Assembly: GCA_947476465.1 (NCBI GenBank)
Contig: CANJQN010000005.1
Span: 62,001-126,000, forward strand
Source of the DNA: Comamonadaceae bacterium
GTDB lineage: Bacteria > Pseudomonadota > Gammaproteobacteria > Burkholderiales > Burkholderiaceae_C
Direction: 5' to 3'
Length of the DNA: 64,000 nt
Each line of letters opens with the position of its first letter. Within the stretch, counting starts at the first letter, position 1. Of the stretch, positions 53,328 to 62,643 are shown in pieces. The position numbers and the translations under genes were made by a program. The notes under the pieces are model-generated. The model was given only the letters and a program-made list of their open reading frames with translations. It did no database searches and was not told the DNA's origin.

Positions 53328-53903
53328 GTGGGCGGCTCAGCGCGATACACGGCCGTGCTGGATGCGAACGTTCTCTACCCGACGCTCGTACGCGATCTCC
53401 TCTTGCGCCTTGCCACGGTGGGCCTCTACCATGCCCGCTGGACTGAGGACATCCACGCGGAGTGGACGAGAAACCTTGCTGCAGACCGTCCCGACCTCGC
53501 AGACAAACTTCCGCAGGTTGTGGCACTCATGAATGCGGCCGTTCCAGACTGCCTGGTTGAGAACTACAAACCGCTGATCGGGTGCGTGACGCTCCCGGAC
53601 GCGTCGGACAGGCATGTACTCGCTGCGGCGATTGCCGGTCACGCCGACGCCGTCGTGACCTTCAATCTCCAAGACTTTCCGTTGGAGGTCGTCTCTCAGC
53701 ACGGGATCGAGATTCAGCACCCGGACGACTTCGTTATGAACCAGCTTCAACTGCAAGAGCTGGTCGCGCTTGAGGCTGTAAAGAGGATGCGATCACGATG
53801 GAAGCATCCGCCGCGCACGGCGACCGAGCTCATTGAGGCATTGGACAAGCGTGGCCTCCCGCTCACCGCGGAGCATCTCAAGCAGGCGGCCAACCTGAGT
53901 TGA
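53328..53903 (+). CDS. PIN-domain ribonuclease toxin
   Basis: 191 residues from GTG 53328, zero bases after the antitoxin stop. The PIN active-site acids are visible: D12 in AVLDANVLYPT, the Glu in EDIHAEWTRN, the Asp pair in LPDASDRHVLAAAI, and VTFNLQDFP. It belongs to the PIN_3-like family paired with excisionase-type antitoxins. Probably cleaves RNA. It appears intact. Confidence 0.83.
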   Translation: MGGSARYTAVLDANVLYPTLVRDLLLRLATVGLYHARWTEDIHAEWTRNLAADRPDLADKLPQVVALMNAAVPDCLVENYKPLIGCVTLPDASDRHVLAAAIAGHADAVVTFNLQDFPLEVVSQHGIEIQHPDDFVMNQLQLQELVALEAVKRMRSRWKHPPRTATELIEALDKRGLPLTAEHLKQAANLS

Positions 53904-53916
53904 GCGAACTGTAGAA

Positions 53917-54576
53917 CTACCGCCGCGCGAACATCGGCTGGTCGAAGTGCGCCACCCGCGTGTCACGGCCCCGGATACACACCTCGCTGAACTGGTACAG
54001 GATGGCCGCCGTGGGCGCTGCGATCCAGCTGTCGCCCACTGGCATTCGAAGCACCTCGCGCCCGGGCTCTTCCGAGAGGCTGAGCATCGGTGCGTCGGCC
54101 CGCTGGAACTCCGTCACCGGGATGCGGTGGACGCTGGCCACCTCCTCTTCGCACGGCTGCAGGTTGCGGACACTGCCGGCCCACACGACGACGGGCGTGA
54201 TGACGTAGCCGGAGCGGGTGGCGTAGTCGTCAAGCGTTCCGAGGATGTCGCTGGCGCCGAGGGCCAGCCCCACTTCCTCGCGCATCTCGCGCAGAGCTGC
54301 TTCTTCGGGTGTCTCGCCCGGATCGATGCGGCCGCCGGGCAGCGCCCATTGTCCGCCGTGGCTCGACAACCGGTCAGCACGCCGTGTGAGCAGCACAGCG
54401 GCGCTCTGGCTCCACTCGGCATGCGCAGGCATTCCCGGCAACGCGGCCCCTTCACCTTCCTCGATCAGGGCCAGCGCCACCGCCGCGGCGCGCTGGGTGC
54501 CCACCGCCAGCCGACGCACCGGAAAGGCGGCGAGGTGGGCGCGCACCTGTTCGCGCAGGATCTTGTCTAGCAGCAT
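53917..54576 (-). CDS. NUDIX hydrolase (CoA pyrophosphatase-like)
   Basis: 219 residues from the ATG at 54576 (MLLDKILREQVRAHL). Nudix box GGRIDPGETPEEAALREMRE continuing EVGL. The preceding LSSHGGQWALPGG and the following DDYATRSGYVITPVV are typical of CoA diphosphatases (NudL/Nudt7 type), which trim CoA or acyl-CoA. It converges on the PIN toxin gene and diverges from the flavodoxin-like gene. Confidence 0.85.
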   Translation of the reverse strand: MLLDKILREQVRAHLAAFPVRRLAVGTQRAAAVALALIEEGEGAALPGMPAHAEWSQSAAVLLTRRADRLSSHGGQWALPGGRIDPGETPEEAALREMREEVGLALGASDILGTLDDYATRSGYVITPVVVWAGSVRNLQPCEEEVASVHRIPVTEFQRADAPMLSLSEEPGREVLRMPVGDSWIAAPTAAILYQFSEVCIRGRDTRVAHFDQPMFARR

Positions 54577-54623
54577 GTGAACATTCTGGCAGCCTTGCAG
54601 CAACGGCCGTTATGCTGGCCGGC

Positions 54624-55121
54624 ATGACGCACAAGACGCTTCTGGTGGTCTATCACACCATGACGGGCGGCACTGAGCAGATGGCACAGGCCGCCGCCGA
54701 GGGTGCGCGCGACGAATCGGGTGTGCAGGTGCGTTTGCTGCACGCGCGCGAGGCGCAGCCCGAGGACGTGCTCAGTGCCGACGGCTATGTGTTCGCCACG
54801 CCAGAGAACCTTGCGGCGATGGCCGGGCTGATGAAGGACTTTTTTGACCGCTGCTACTATGCCGCGCTCGATCGCGTGAACGGCCGGCCCTACGCCTTGA
54901 TGGTCTGCGCCGGCAGCGATGGCCAGAACGCCGTCAGGCAAGTCGAGCGCATCGCCACCGGGTGGCGGTTGCGCGCCGTCGCGCCGGCATTGATCGTGTG
55001 CACTCATGCCCAGACGCCCGAGGACATCGCCCGGCCCAAGCGGATTGGCGACGCCGACCTCGCGCAATGCCGTGAGTTGGGCGCCGCGCTCGCGGCGGGG
55101 TTGGCGCTCGGGGTGTACTGA
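54624..55121 (+). CDS. Flavodoxin-like / NAD(P)H-dependent FMN reductase family protein
   Basis: 165 residues from the ATG at 54624. The FMN phosphate loop is VVYHTMTGGTEQMAQAAAEG, followed by DGYVFATPENLAAMAGLMKD and YALMVCAGSDGQNAVRQVER. The fold is flavodoxin-like. Its redox partner is unknown. A single gene. Confidence 0.8.
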   Translation: MTHKTLLVVYHTMTGGTEQMAQAAAEGARDESGVQVRLLHAREAQPEDVLSADGYVFATPENLAAMAGLMKDFFDRCYYAALDRVNGRPYALMVCAGSDGQNAVRQVERIATGWRLRAVAPALIVCTHAQTPEDIARPKRIGDADLAQCRELGAALAAGLALGVY

Positions 55122-55405
55122 GGGATGTGTCGGGTCTGGCGCTTGGGCGGCCAATGCGCGCACAGCTTCTTGCTGTGCTGCTGGGCCTTCATATGCGGGT
55201 CGGGCCCCCCTTCACCCGCAATCTTTCGGTCTTGAGCTCGAAGAACGGGTTGAAGAAGACCTATGAAGTCTTCGACGGGCTGCCACTTTGAATCACGGTC
55301 GGGTCATTCGCCGCCCGGCCCGTACAGCAGCGCGAGGGGCCGCGTGCGGCGCGCATCACAAGATCCGCTACGACGGGTGTATCGCACACGCGCAGTACAT
55401 CGGCA
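55122..55405. other. 284-base gap
   Basis: No gene or repeat recognised. Several short frames run across it without family resemblance. Confidence 0.4.
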
Positions 55406-56056
55406 TCAGGTGTTGGTCGGATCGGTTTTCGATTCACCCCACATGGCACGAGCCACTTCGATCTTTCCACGCTCGCGCAGTTGATCTGCCGCGGTCGCAC
55501 GATCCCGCGCTTGCTTGTTCTGGCTGAGCTTAAATTTGCCTTCGACCTTCGTGATCTCAACCTCGAGACCAACGATCTCGGCAAGCATCTGATCGATGTA
55601 GCCCGGCTCGGAGTCGGCCATCTTCCAGGGGCGCGGGTCGCCAGTGCCCGCTTCGTGGCGCCGGGTCAGACGCGCGACCACACCCCGGACGAACTTTTCA
55701 TCGTCGTGAATATGCAGCGTGCCGTGGACATGGACCACACGATAGTTCCAGGTCGGCACCTGCCGGTGGAACTCGTGCTTGCTCGGATACCAGTTCGGGG
55801 AGATGTACGCGTCCGCGGCCCGGAAGACGACGAGTACCTGCTGGCCGTCAGCGGCCTCGCGCCACACGGGGTTGTTGCGCGCGACGTGGGCGCGAAGCCG
55901 GCCACCTGCGACGAGGCCCCCCTCAACTTCGAAGGGAATGTGATTGGCGTCCAGGCCCTCGGCTGTATGCGTGATCAGCACGCCAAGCGGGTTCTGGGTG
56001 ACAAGGTCGAGCAGAGCACGCGGCTCCCGCTCGGCAAAGTGCTCAGGCACGTACAT
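55406..56056 (-). CDS. FMN-binding negative transcriptional regulator-like protein (PaiB family)
   Basis: 216 residues, MYVPEHFAEREPRALLDLVT at the start, a PaiB hallmark. Then PLGVLITHTAEGLDANHIPF, LRAHVARNNPVWREA, and SPNWYPSKHEFHRQVPTWNY with VVHVHGTL. Split-barrel flavin-binding fold. PaiB of Bacillus lowers protease and sporulation gene expression, but the function in proteobacteria is not established. Confidence 0.9.
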   Translation of the reverse strand: MYVPEHFAEREPRALLDLVTQNPLGVLITHTAEGLDANHIPFEVEGGLVAGGRLRAHVARNNPVWREAADGQQVLVVFRAADAYISPNWYPSKHEFHRQVPTWNYRVVHVHGTLHIHDDEKFVRGVVARLTRRHEAGTGDPRPWKMADSEPGYIDQMLAEIVGLEVEITKVEGKFKLSQNKQARDRATAADQLRERGKIEVARAMWGESKTDPTNT

Positions 56057-56110
56057 GGCGGATGCCTGCGTTAACTGCGAAAGGAAGGTTGACCACCGGC
56101 CCCCCCGGCC

Positions 56111-57073
56111 TCAGTTGGTGGGAATGTTCCGCTCGCGCACCAGCTTGCTCCAGCGCGGCAGCTCCTTGTTGAGCAGGTCGCCCATCACGGCAGGGGCGCC
56201 GCCTTCGGAGACGACGCCCAGCGCGGTGAACCGCTCGCGCACTTCTGGCGCCTGCAGGGCGCGGTTGACCCAGGCGTTGATCTTGGCGACGACGTCCGGC
56301 GGCGTGCCGGCGGGCGCGAACATTCCGAACCAGGCTTGGCCTTCCACACCCGGGAACCCGGCCTCGATGAGGGTGGGCACATCGGGCAGCGCCGGCGAGC
56401 GCTTGTCGCTGACAATGGCCAGGGGGCGGATCTTGCCCTCGCGCGCCAGCGGGACGGTGGTGGCGATGGCGTCGAAGAACAATGGGACGTGGCCGCCCAT
56501 CACGTCGGCGATGGCCGGTGCGCCGCCTTTGTAGGGCACGTGAATGAGCTGGGTGCCGGTGGCCGTCTGGAACTGCTCGGACAGCAGGTGGCCGAGCGTG
56601 CCGCTTCCGCCGGAGGCGACCGACACCTTGCCCGGCTTTGAGCGCGCATCGGTGACGTAGTCGCGCACGCTTTGGTATTGCGACTTGCTCCCGGTGACGA
56701 TGACCAGGGGCGCCGAGATGACAAGCGCCACCGGCGTCAGGCTGGTCTGCGGGTTGAACGGCAGGTTAGCCACCAGGGCCGGCAGGCTGGACAAAGCGCT
56801 CGCGAACACGCCCACCGTGTAGCCGTCGGCCGGCGCTTTTGCCACGGTGTCGATGCCCACCACCGCGCTCGACCGGTTCTCGACGACGACCGTTTGCCCC
56901 GCCTCCTGCGACATGCGCGCTGAGATCACGCGCGCGACGACGTCGGTCAGGCCGCCGGGCGACGAGTTGACGACGATTCGCACCGGCTTGGTGGGGTACG
57001 GGTCGGCGGCCAACGCGGGCGCCGTCACGGACAGCGCGGACAGGGCCAGCGCGGCAAGCTTGAGAAGGTTCAT
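56111..57073 (-). CDS. Bug/TctC-type tripartite tricarboxylate transporter solute-binding protein
   Basis: Periplasmic binding protein, 320 residues from the ATG at 57073. Signal peptide MNLLKLAALALSALSVTAPA, then YPTKPVRIVVNSSPGGLTDV, ENRSSAVVGIDTVAKAPADG and HVPYKGGAPAIADVMGGHVP, all Bug-family strings. The ligand is probably a carboxylic acid. It is the last gene of the eight-gene operon. No TctA/TctB membrane genes are in the window. Confidence 0.9.
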   Translation of the reverse strand: MNLLKLAALALSALSVTAPALAADPYPTKPVRIVVNSSPGGLTDVVARVISARMSQEAGQTVVVENRSSAVVGIDTVAKAPADGYTVGVFASALSSLPALVANLPFNPQTSLTPVALVISAPLVIVTGSKSQYQSVRDYVTDARSKPGKVSVASGGSGTLGHLLSEQFQTATGTQLIHVPYKGGAPAIADVMGGHVPLFFDAIATTVPLAREGKIRPLAIVSDKRSPALPDVPTLIEAGFPGVEGQAWFGMFAPAGTPPDVVAKINAWVNRALQAPEVRERFTALGVVSEGGAPAVMGDLLNKELPRWSKLVRERNIPTN

Positions 57074-57092
57074 GAATGTCTCCTTTTGGTTG

Positions 57093-58355
57093 TCATGTGA
57101 AATCTGAACCGAATGCGCCACGCCTGCCCAAGTCTTCGATGCGGCTGGCGTCATAGCCGAGGACGCGCCCGAACACGTCCTCGTTATCTTGCCCCAACAG
57201 CGGCGGCGCGACCGGGTCGGCCGCCGGGGTGAGGCTCATGCGAAACGGCGGCGCCACGTTGGGCACCACGCCGGCCTTGGGGTGCGGGATGCCGGTCAGG
57301 ATGCCGCGGCGGCGCACGTCGGCGCTGGCGAAGGCCTCGGGGATGGTGTTGACCGGCGCCACCGGCACACCGGCGACGGACAACTTGTCCACCCAGTGCT
57401 CGCGCGTGCCGCTGGCGAACACCTGGGCCAGCAGGGCGGTCAGCCTGGGTTGGTTGTGCACGCGCAGCGGGTTGGTCAGAAACTGCGGGTCGTCAGCCAG
57501 TTCAGGCTGCCCGATCGCGCCGGCCAGGCGGCGAAACAGGCGGTCGTTGCCGCAGGTGAGAAAGATCGGGCCGGTCGCGGTGCCATAGGCATCGCTGGGC
57601 GCGGTTTGGGGCGAGCGGTTGCCATTGCGCTGAAGCTCCTCGCCGCTGACAAGGTAGGCCATGCCGTACATGGTCAGGCACGCCATGGCCACGTCGATCA
57701 AGGCCACCTCCACGTACTGGCCAAGGCCCAGACGCTCGCGTGCCACCACGGCGGCCAGCACCGCGCTGGTGGTCGTCATGGCGGTGGCGGTGTCGATGAT
57801 GGGCACGGTGGTGCGCATGGGCAGGCCGTCGAGCTCGCCGGTGAGCGACATGAAGCCGCTGGCCGCCTGGGCCATGGCGTCGTAGCTGCGGCGCGCAACT
57901 TCGGTATTCTCGTCGCGGCCGAAGCCGGAGATGGCGCAATAGATCAGCCTTGGATGGTCCTTTGACACCGTGGCGTAGTCCAGGCCGAAGCGCTCCATCA
58001 CGCCGTTGGAGAAGTTTTCCATCACGATGTCGGCGCCGGCGATCAGCTCGCGCGCCACTTCACGGCCGGCCTGGGTCTTCAGGTCCAGCGTGATGCTCTT
58101 CTTGTTGCGGTTGGTGCTCAGGTAGAAGGCGCACTCGCCAGCCAGCGCCGTGGTGGTGTAGTGGCGGGCGTCGTCACCCTTGCCGGGCGTTTCGATCTTG
58201 ATCACCTCGGCCCCGAAGTCGGCCAGTTGCTGGGTGCTGTAGGGGCCGGCCAGCATGCGTGTGAAGTCGATGACGCGCAAACCCTGCAGCGCCAGCGGCG
58301 CGCCCGCCGGGCGTGGCGTGTGCGGTGGAAGGTCAGGGCGGCGTGGCTCGTTCAT
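57093..58355 (-). CDS. CaiB/BaiF family CoA-transferase (family III)
   Basis: Transfers CoA between carboxylic acids. 420 residues from the ATG at 58355 (MNEPRRPDLPPHTPRP). Motifs are LRVIDFTRMLAGPYSTQQLA, DFGAEVIKIETPGKGDDAR, the catalytic Asp likely in ADIVMENFSNGVMERFGLDY, and AISGFGRDENTEVARRSYD. It sits between the TctC gene and the acyl-CoA dehydrogenase, 19 and 23 bases away. Confidence 0.9.
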   Translation of the reverse strand: MNEPRRPDLPPHTPRPAGAPLALQGLRVIDFTRMLAGPYSTQQLADFGAEVIKIETPGKGDDARHYTTTALAGECAFYLSTNRNKKSITLDLKTQAGREVARELIAGADIVMENFSNGVMERFGLDYATVSKDHPRLIYCAISGFGRDENTEVARRSYDAMAQAASGFMSLTGELDGLPMRTTVPIIDTATAMTTTSAVLAAVVARERLGLGQYVEVALIDVAMACLTMYGMAYLVSGEELQRNGNRSPQTAPSDAYGTATGPIFLTCGNDRLFRRLAGAIGQPELADDPQFLTNPLRVHNQPRLTALLAQVFASGTREHWVDKLSVAGVPVAPVNTIPEAFASADVRRRGILTGIPHPKAGVVPNVAPPFRMSLTPAADPVAPPLLGQDNEDVFGRVLGYDASRIEDLGRRGAFGSDFT

Positions 58356-58378
58356 GGGCGTGATTGTGAGACGGCGCG

Positions 58379-59545
58379 TCAATAGGACTTGGGCAGGCCC
58401 AGCACTCGCTCGGCGATGTAGCACAGCATCAGCTGCGGGGTGATGGGGCCGATGCGCGGGATGAAGCTTTCGCGCAGCAAGCGCTCAACGTGATACTCCT
58501 TGGCGTAGCCCATGCCGCCATGCGTCATGAGGGCGGTCTCGCAGGCCTTGTGGCCGGCCTCGGCGCCCAGGTACTTGGCGGTGTTGGCCTGCGCGCCGCA
58601 TTCCAGGCCCGCGTCGTACATCTCGCCGGCCTTGAGCACCATGAGCGAAGCCGATTGCAGCTGCATCCAGCATTCGGCCAGCGGATGCTGGATGCCCTGG
58701 TTCTGGCCGATGGGCCGGCCGAACACCACGCGCTCCTTGGCGTAGCGCACCGCGTGCGCCAGCGCCGCCTGACCGTTGCCGACGGCGCAAGCGCCTATCA
58801 AAATGCGCTCGGGGTTCATGCCGTGCAGCATGTACTCGAAGCCGCGGCCTTCCTCGCCGATACGGTCTTCGACCGGAATGCGGAAGTCGTCGAAGAACAG
58901 CAGGTTGGAGTCGACCGCCTTGCGTCCCATCTTCTCGATCTCGCGCATTTCCACACGGCTCTTGTCGATGTCGGTGTAGAACAGCGTCATGCCGCGGCTG
59001 GGCTTGGATGATTCCTCCAGCGTCTGCGTGCGCGCCAGCAGCAAGATCTTGTTGGCCTGCTGCGCGGTGGTGATCCACACCTTTTGGCCCGTCACGCTGT
59101 AGTGGTCGCCCACGCGGCGCGCGAAGGTCGTCATGCGCGTGGTGTCCAGGCCGGTGTTGGGCTCGGTCACGCCAAAGCAGGGGATGTCCTTGCCCTGGAT
59201 GAGGGGCGGCAGGGCGCGGTCCTTTTGGGCCTGGGTGCCGAACCTCACTACCGGGTTCAGGCCGAAGATGTTGATGTGCACCGTGGCTGCGCCGGTCATG
59301 CCGGCGCCGGAAGCCGCGATGGTCTGCAGCATCACCGCCGCATCGGCGATGCCCAGCCCAGCGCCGCCGTACTCGGTGGGCATCGCGATGCCGAGCCAGC
59401 CCGCCTTGGCGAACGCATCGCGAAACGCGTGGGGAAAGCGGCCCTCGCGGTCGAGCGCCAGCCAGTAGGCGTCATCGAAGGGCTCACACAGGCGCACGAT
59501 CGCGTCGCGGATGCTGCGCTGGTGGTCGTTGAGGGCGAAATCCAA
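58379..59545 (-). CDS. Acyl-CoA dehydrogenase
   Basis: FAD enzyme introducing the alpha-beta double bond, 388 residues. FAD/substrate block CFGVTEPNTGLDTTRMTTFA, WITTAQQANKILLLART, the RVVFGRPIGQNQGIQHPLAE stretch, and catalytic Glu in THGGMGYAKEYHVERLLRE. Full length. It is the oxidation step of the predicted CoA-ester pathway in this operon. Confidence 0.92.
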   Translation of the reverse strand: MDFALNDHQRSIRDAIVRLCEPFDDAYWLALDREGRFPHAFRDAFAKAGWLGIAMPTEYGGAGLGIADAAVMLQTIAASGAGMTGAATVHINIFGLNPVVRFGTQAQKDRALPPLIQGKDIPCFGVTEPNTGLDTTRMTTFARRVGDHYSVTGQKVWITTAQQANKILLLARTQTLEESSKPSRGMTLFYTDIDKSRVEMREIEKMGRKAVDSNLLFFDDFRIPVEDRIGEEGRGFEYMLHGMNPERILIGACAVGNGQAALAHAVRYAKERVVFGRPIGQNQGIQHPLAECWMQLQSASLMVLKAGEMYDAGLECGAQANTAKYLGAEAGHKACETALMTHGGMGYAKEYHVERLLRESFIPRIGPITPQLMLCYIAERVLGLPKSY

Positions 59546-59569
59546 GGGTGCTCCTTCAGAATGGCGACA

Positions 59570-60448
59570 TCATGTCGAAGGCGCGCGAAAGTACTCGGGC
59601 CGCCCCCCAGGCCAGGGGTCGCCCCACAGCTGCTGCCCCCCGTCGACGGTGATCACCTCGCCCGTGATGAACTTCCCGCTGGACGCACTGAGGTAGACGC
59701 AGCCTTCCGCGATGTCCTGCACGTCGCCGGGGTGGCGCATCGGGTTGGCCTCGTGCTGGTAGGTGCGCAGGCCCTCGGCGGGGTACAGGCTGAAGGCGGT
59801 GGTCTCGACCACGCCCGGCGCCACGCAGTTGATCTGGATTTGGTGCGGCGCCCATTCCACCGCCACCGTCTTGGACAGGTAGATCACACCGGCGCGCGCG
59901 GCCGTGGTGTGGGCCACCGTCGGCCGGCCGCGCCAGATGGTGTTGACGATGTTGACGATGCGGCCCGCCTCGCCACGGTCAATCCAGCGCCGCGCCGCGG
60001 CCTGCATCATGTACCAGGTGCCGTTGAGGTTGGTGTCGATCACCGCCTGCCAGCCGCGCGGGCTGAAGTCGATGGCGAGGCCGGGAAACTGGCCGCCCGC
60101 GTTGTTCACCAGCACATCGAGCCGGCCGTAGTGCGCGAACACGGCGTCCATCAAACCCGCCACCTGGTCAGGGTCGCGGATGTTCACGGGGTGGATGAAG
60201 ACCTGCGCGCCCAGGTTTCGCAGCAGCAGTGCGCTGCGTTCAAGCTTTTCGACCGTGCGGCCGCAGATCGCGAGCTTGGCGCCCAGGCGCGCATACAACA
60301 CCGCAATGGCCTTACCCAGGCCGCTGCCGGCGCCGGAGACCAGCACCACCTGGCCTTCGAACAGGCGGTCGCGAAAGGCGGTGGGCAGCGCCACCAGCTC
60401 TTCGTCGGTGTAGCCGTAGGCCGGGGCGGGGGCGGTGTCGTCGTTCAT
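59570..60448 (-). CDS. SDR-family enoyl-CoA reductase / dehydrogenase with altered active site
   Basis: 292-residue SDR. Cofactor loop VSGAGSGLGKAIAVLYARLG, LDVLVNNAGGQFPGL, and the end ITGEVITVDGGQQLWGDPWP are normal. The catalytic stretch reads TVAHTTAARAGVIYLSK. The YxxxK Tyr and Lys are replaced by His and Arg. The 'H-T-x-AAR-AGV' form is shared with citronellol/DECR-like SDRs. It may act as a dienoyl-CoA reductase or hydratase-like partner. Confidence 0.82.
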   Translation of the reverse strand: MNDDTAPAPAYGYTDEELVALPTAFRDRLFEGQVVLVSGAGSGLGKAIAVLYARLGAKLAICGRTVEKLERSALLLRNLGAQVFIHPVNIRDPDQVAGLMDAVFAHYGRLDVLVNNAGGQFPGLAIDFSPRGWQAVIDTNLNGTWYMMQAAARRWIDRGEAGRIVNIVNTIWRGRPTVAHTTAARAGVIYLSKTVAVEWAPHQIQINCVAPGVVETTAFSLYPAEGLRTYQHEANPMRHPGDVQDIAEGCVYLSASSGKFITGEVITVDGGQQLWGDPWPGGRPEYFRAPST

Positions 60449-60459
60449 CGCGGCAAGCG

Positions 60460-61623
60460 TCAGGACGGGTTATCGACGACCGGTGCCAGCAGGCCGCGCG
60501 CGCGCCAGTGCGCGACGCGGCCGGTGTCCAGCCAGCCATCGAGCGAGCGAGCGACGTCCGCGTTGTCCGCCGCACGCGGCGGCGTGGGCCGCGGGGGCGC
60601 GGTGCGGCTAAAGCGCGGTGCGGGCGCGGGCTGCTGCACGCCGTCGACCTCGATGAAGGCCTGGCGCGCGCGGGCCTGGGGGTGCTGCGGCGCCTCGTCG
60701 AAATCGAGCACCGGGGCGACGCAGGCGTCCGAGTCCTTGAACACCTCGTCCCAGGCGTCGCGGGTGCGGGTCGCAATGCGCGCGCCGATGGTCTCGCGCA
60801 GGGCGGGCCACTGTGCCCGGTCGTCGCGCGAGGGCAGGGCGGCCGCCCGCAGCCCCAGCTTGTCCAGCAGCTCCTCATAGAAGCGCTGCTCGATCGCGGC
60901 GACCGACAGCCACTTGCCGTCGGCGCAGACATAGCAGTCGTAATACGGCGCGCCCGAATCCAGGTAGTTGTGGCCGCGCCGGGGATCCCACTGGCCGCTG
61001 GCGTGGATGCCATAGAACAACGTGGACAGCGAGGCGACGCCTTCATACATCGCCGCGTCCACCACCTGCCCCTGGCCGCTGCGGCGTGCCTCCAGGATCG
61101 CGCTGACCACGCCGAGTGCCAGGAACATCGCACCGCCGCCGTAGTCGCCCACCAGGTTGAGCGGCGGCGTCGGCGGCTGGCCGGCGCGGCCGATGGCGTG
61201 CAGGGCCCCCGAGAGCGCGACGTAATTGAGGTCATGGCCGGCGCGCGCGGCCAGCGGGCCGTCCTGCCCCCAGCCGGTCATGCGCCCGATGACCAGACGC
61301 GGGTTACGCGCCAGACACACATGGGGCGCCAGGCCCAGTCGCTCGATCACACCGGGGCGGAACGGGTCGAGCAGGGCGTCCGCCTGCTCGACCAGCTCCA
61401 GCACGAACGCTGCCGCCTCGGGCTGCTTGAGGTCCAGCGCCACCGCCTCACGATTGCGCAGCACGAGCGAATGGCGCAGCTCGCGCGCAACGCCCACGTC
61501 GGCATTGGCCGCCCGGTCCACCCGCAGCACCGTGGCGCCCAGGTCGGCCAGCAGCATGGCGCACAGCGGGGCGGGGCCGATGCCCGCGAGCTCGACGATC
61601 TTGACTCCGTACAACGGTCCCAC
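60460..61623 (-). CDS. CaiB/BaiF family CoA-transferase or acyl-CoA racemase
   Basis: 387 residues from GTG 61623 (GPLYGVKIVELAGIGPAPLC). It resembles alpha-methylacyl-CoA racemases by LLADLGATVLRVDR, the catalytic Asp region LLDPFRPGVIERLGLAP and NPRLVIGRMTGWGQDGPLAA with GHDLNYVALSGALHAIG. A second CoA-transferase-fold protein in the same operon. Racemisation of a 2-methylacyl-CoA before dehydrogenation is a plausible role, inferred. Confidence 0.86.
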   Translation of the reverse strand: MGPLYGVKIVELAGIGPAPLCAMLLADLGATVLRVDRAANADVGVARELRHSLVLRNREAVALDLKQPEAAAFVLELVEQADALLDPFRPGVIERLGLAPHVCLARNPRLVIGRMTGWGQDGPLAARAGHDLNYVALSGALHAIGRAGQPPTPPLNLVGDYGGGAMFLALGVVSAILEARRSGQGQVVDAAMYEGVASLSTLFYGIHASGQWDPRRGHNYLDSGAPYYDCYVCADGKWLSVAAIEQRFYEELLDKLGLRAAALPSRDDRAQWPALRETIGARIATRTRDAWDEVFKDSDACVAPVLDFDEAPQHPQARARQAFIEVDGVQQPAPAPRFSRTAPPRPTPPRAADNADVARSLDGWLDTGRVAHWRARGLLAPVVDNPS

Positions 61624-61640
61624 TGAGTGCTCCTTGGACT

Positions 61641-62615
61641 TCACTCGACCGGGATGCCGGCTTCCTTGACGTACTGCGCCCACTTGTCGCGCTCGGACAG
61701 GATGTAGGCGGCGGTCTGCTGCGGCGTGGTGGTGCGCGGCTCGAAGCCCACCTTCTCGAATTCGGCGCGCACCTCCGGTTGGGCGAGGATCTTCTCGATC
61801 TCGCTGTGCACGCGCGCGGTGACGGCAGCGGGGGTGCCGGTGGGCGCCACCATCGCCGTCCAGCCGATCACTTCGAAGCCCGGCAGCGTCTGCGCGATCG
61901 GCGGCGTGTCGGGCATGAGGTTGGAGCGTGCGGCGGTGGTCACCCCCAGGGCCCGCAGCCGGCCGGCCTTGACCATCGGCAAGCCGGTGGCCACGTCGAC
62001 GAACATCATGCTCACTTGCCCGCCGATGAGGTCGGTGATCCCCGCCGGGCTGGCCTTGTAGGGCACGTTGGTGAGCTTGACGCCGGCCAGGCGCGAAAAC
62101 ACCGAGCCCGCGACCAGGCCGGTGTGGTTGGCGGTGGCGAAGGTCAGTGGCGTGGCGCTGCTCTTGGCCAGGGCCACCAGTTGCGCGACGGTCGTGGCCG
62201 GTGACGAGGGGTTGACGACCAGCATGAAGGGAATGCTGCTCACCACGGTGATCGCGGAGAAGTCCTTGATGGGGTCGTAGGGCAGCGTCTTCATGAGGCT
62301 GGCATTGGCCGCCAGCGTGGTGGTGCTGCCGTAGAACAGGGTGTATCCGTCGGTCGGCGCGCGCAGGGCTTCCTGCACGCCGATGACGCCGTTGGCGCCC
62401 GGCTTGTTGTCGACCACGACGGGTTGGCCGAGCGCGCGCGACAGGTGGCCGCCCAGCATGCGCAGCGACACATCGCCGCCTCCGCCCGCGCCGAAGGGCG
62501 CAATGATGCGGATCGGCTTGGACGGGTAGGTATCTTGCGCGGTCGCCGGCGCCGCGATGACGGCCGCCAGGGCCGCGGCGGACAGGAGCCAGGTGAGGGT
62601 TTTTCGGATCAGCAT
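61641..62615 (-). CDS. Bug/TctC-type solute-binding protein (second copy)
   Basis: 324 residues with signal peptide LLSAAALAAVIAAPATAQ, then YPSKPIRIIAPFGAGGGGDV, VVVDNKPGANGVIGVQEALR, NVPYKASPAGITDLIGGQVS and GWTAMVAPTGTPAAVTARVH. Not a recent duplicate of the first Bug gene. Presence of two binding proteins in one catabolic operon suggests uptake of related carboxylates. Confidence 0.9.
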   Translation of the reverse strand: MLIRKTLTWLLSAAALAAVIAAPATAQDTYPSKPIRIIAPFGAGGGGDVSLRMLGGHLSRALGQPVVVDNKPGANGVIGVQEALRAPTDGYTLFYGSTTTLAANASLMKTLPYDPIKDFSAITVVSSIPFMLVVNPSSPATTVAQLVALAKSSATPLTFATANHTGLVAGSVFSRLAGVKLTNVPYKASPAGITDLIGGQVSMMFVDVATGLPMVKAGRLRALGVTTAARSNLMPDTPPIAQTLPGFEVIGWTAMVAPTGTPAAVTARVHSEIEKILAQPEVRAEFEKVGFEPRTTTPQQTAAYILSERDKWAQYVKEAGIPVE

Positions 62616-62643
62616 GGGGATGTCTCCGGTGAGATGAATCTTG

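Noticed and set aside
55122..55405. Pseudogene in the gap before the PaiB-like gene
   Set aside because: Fragments of frames exist, but none resembles a family I can name.
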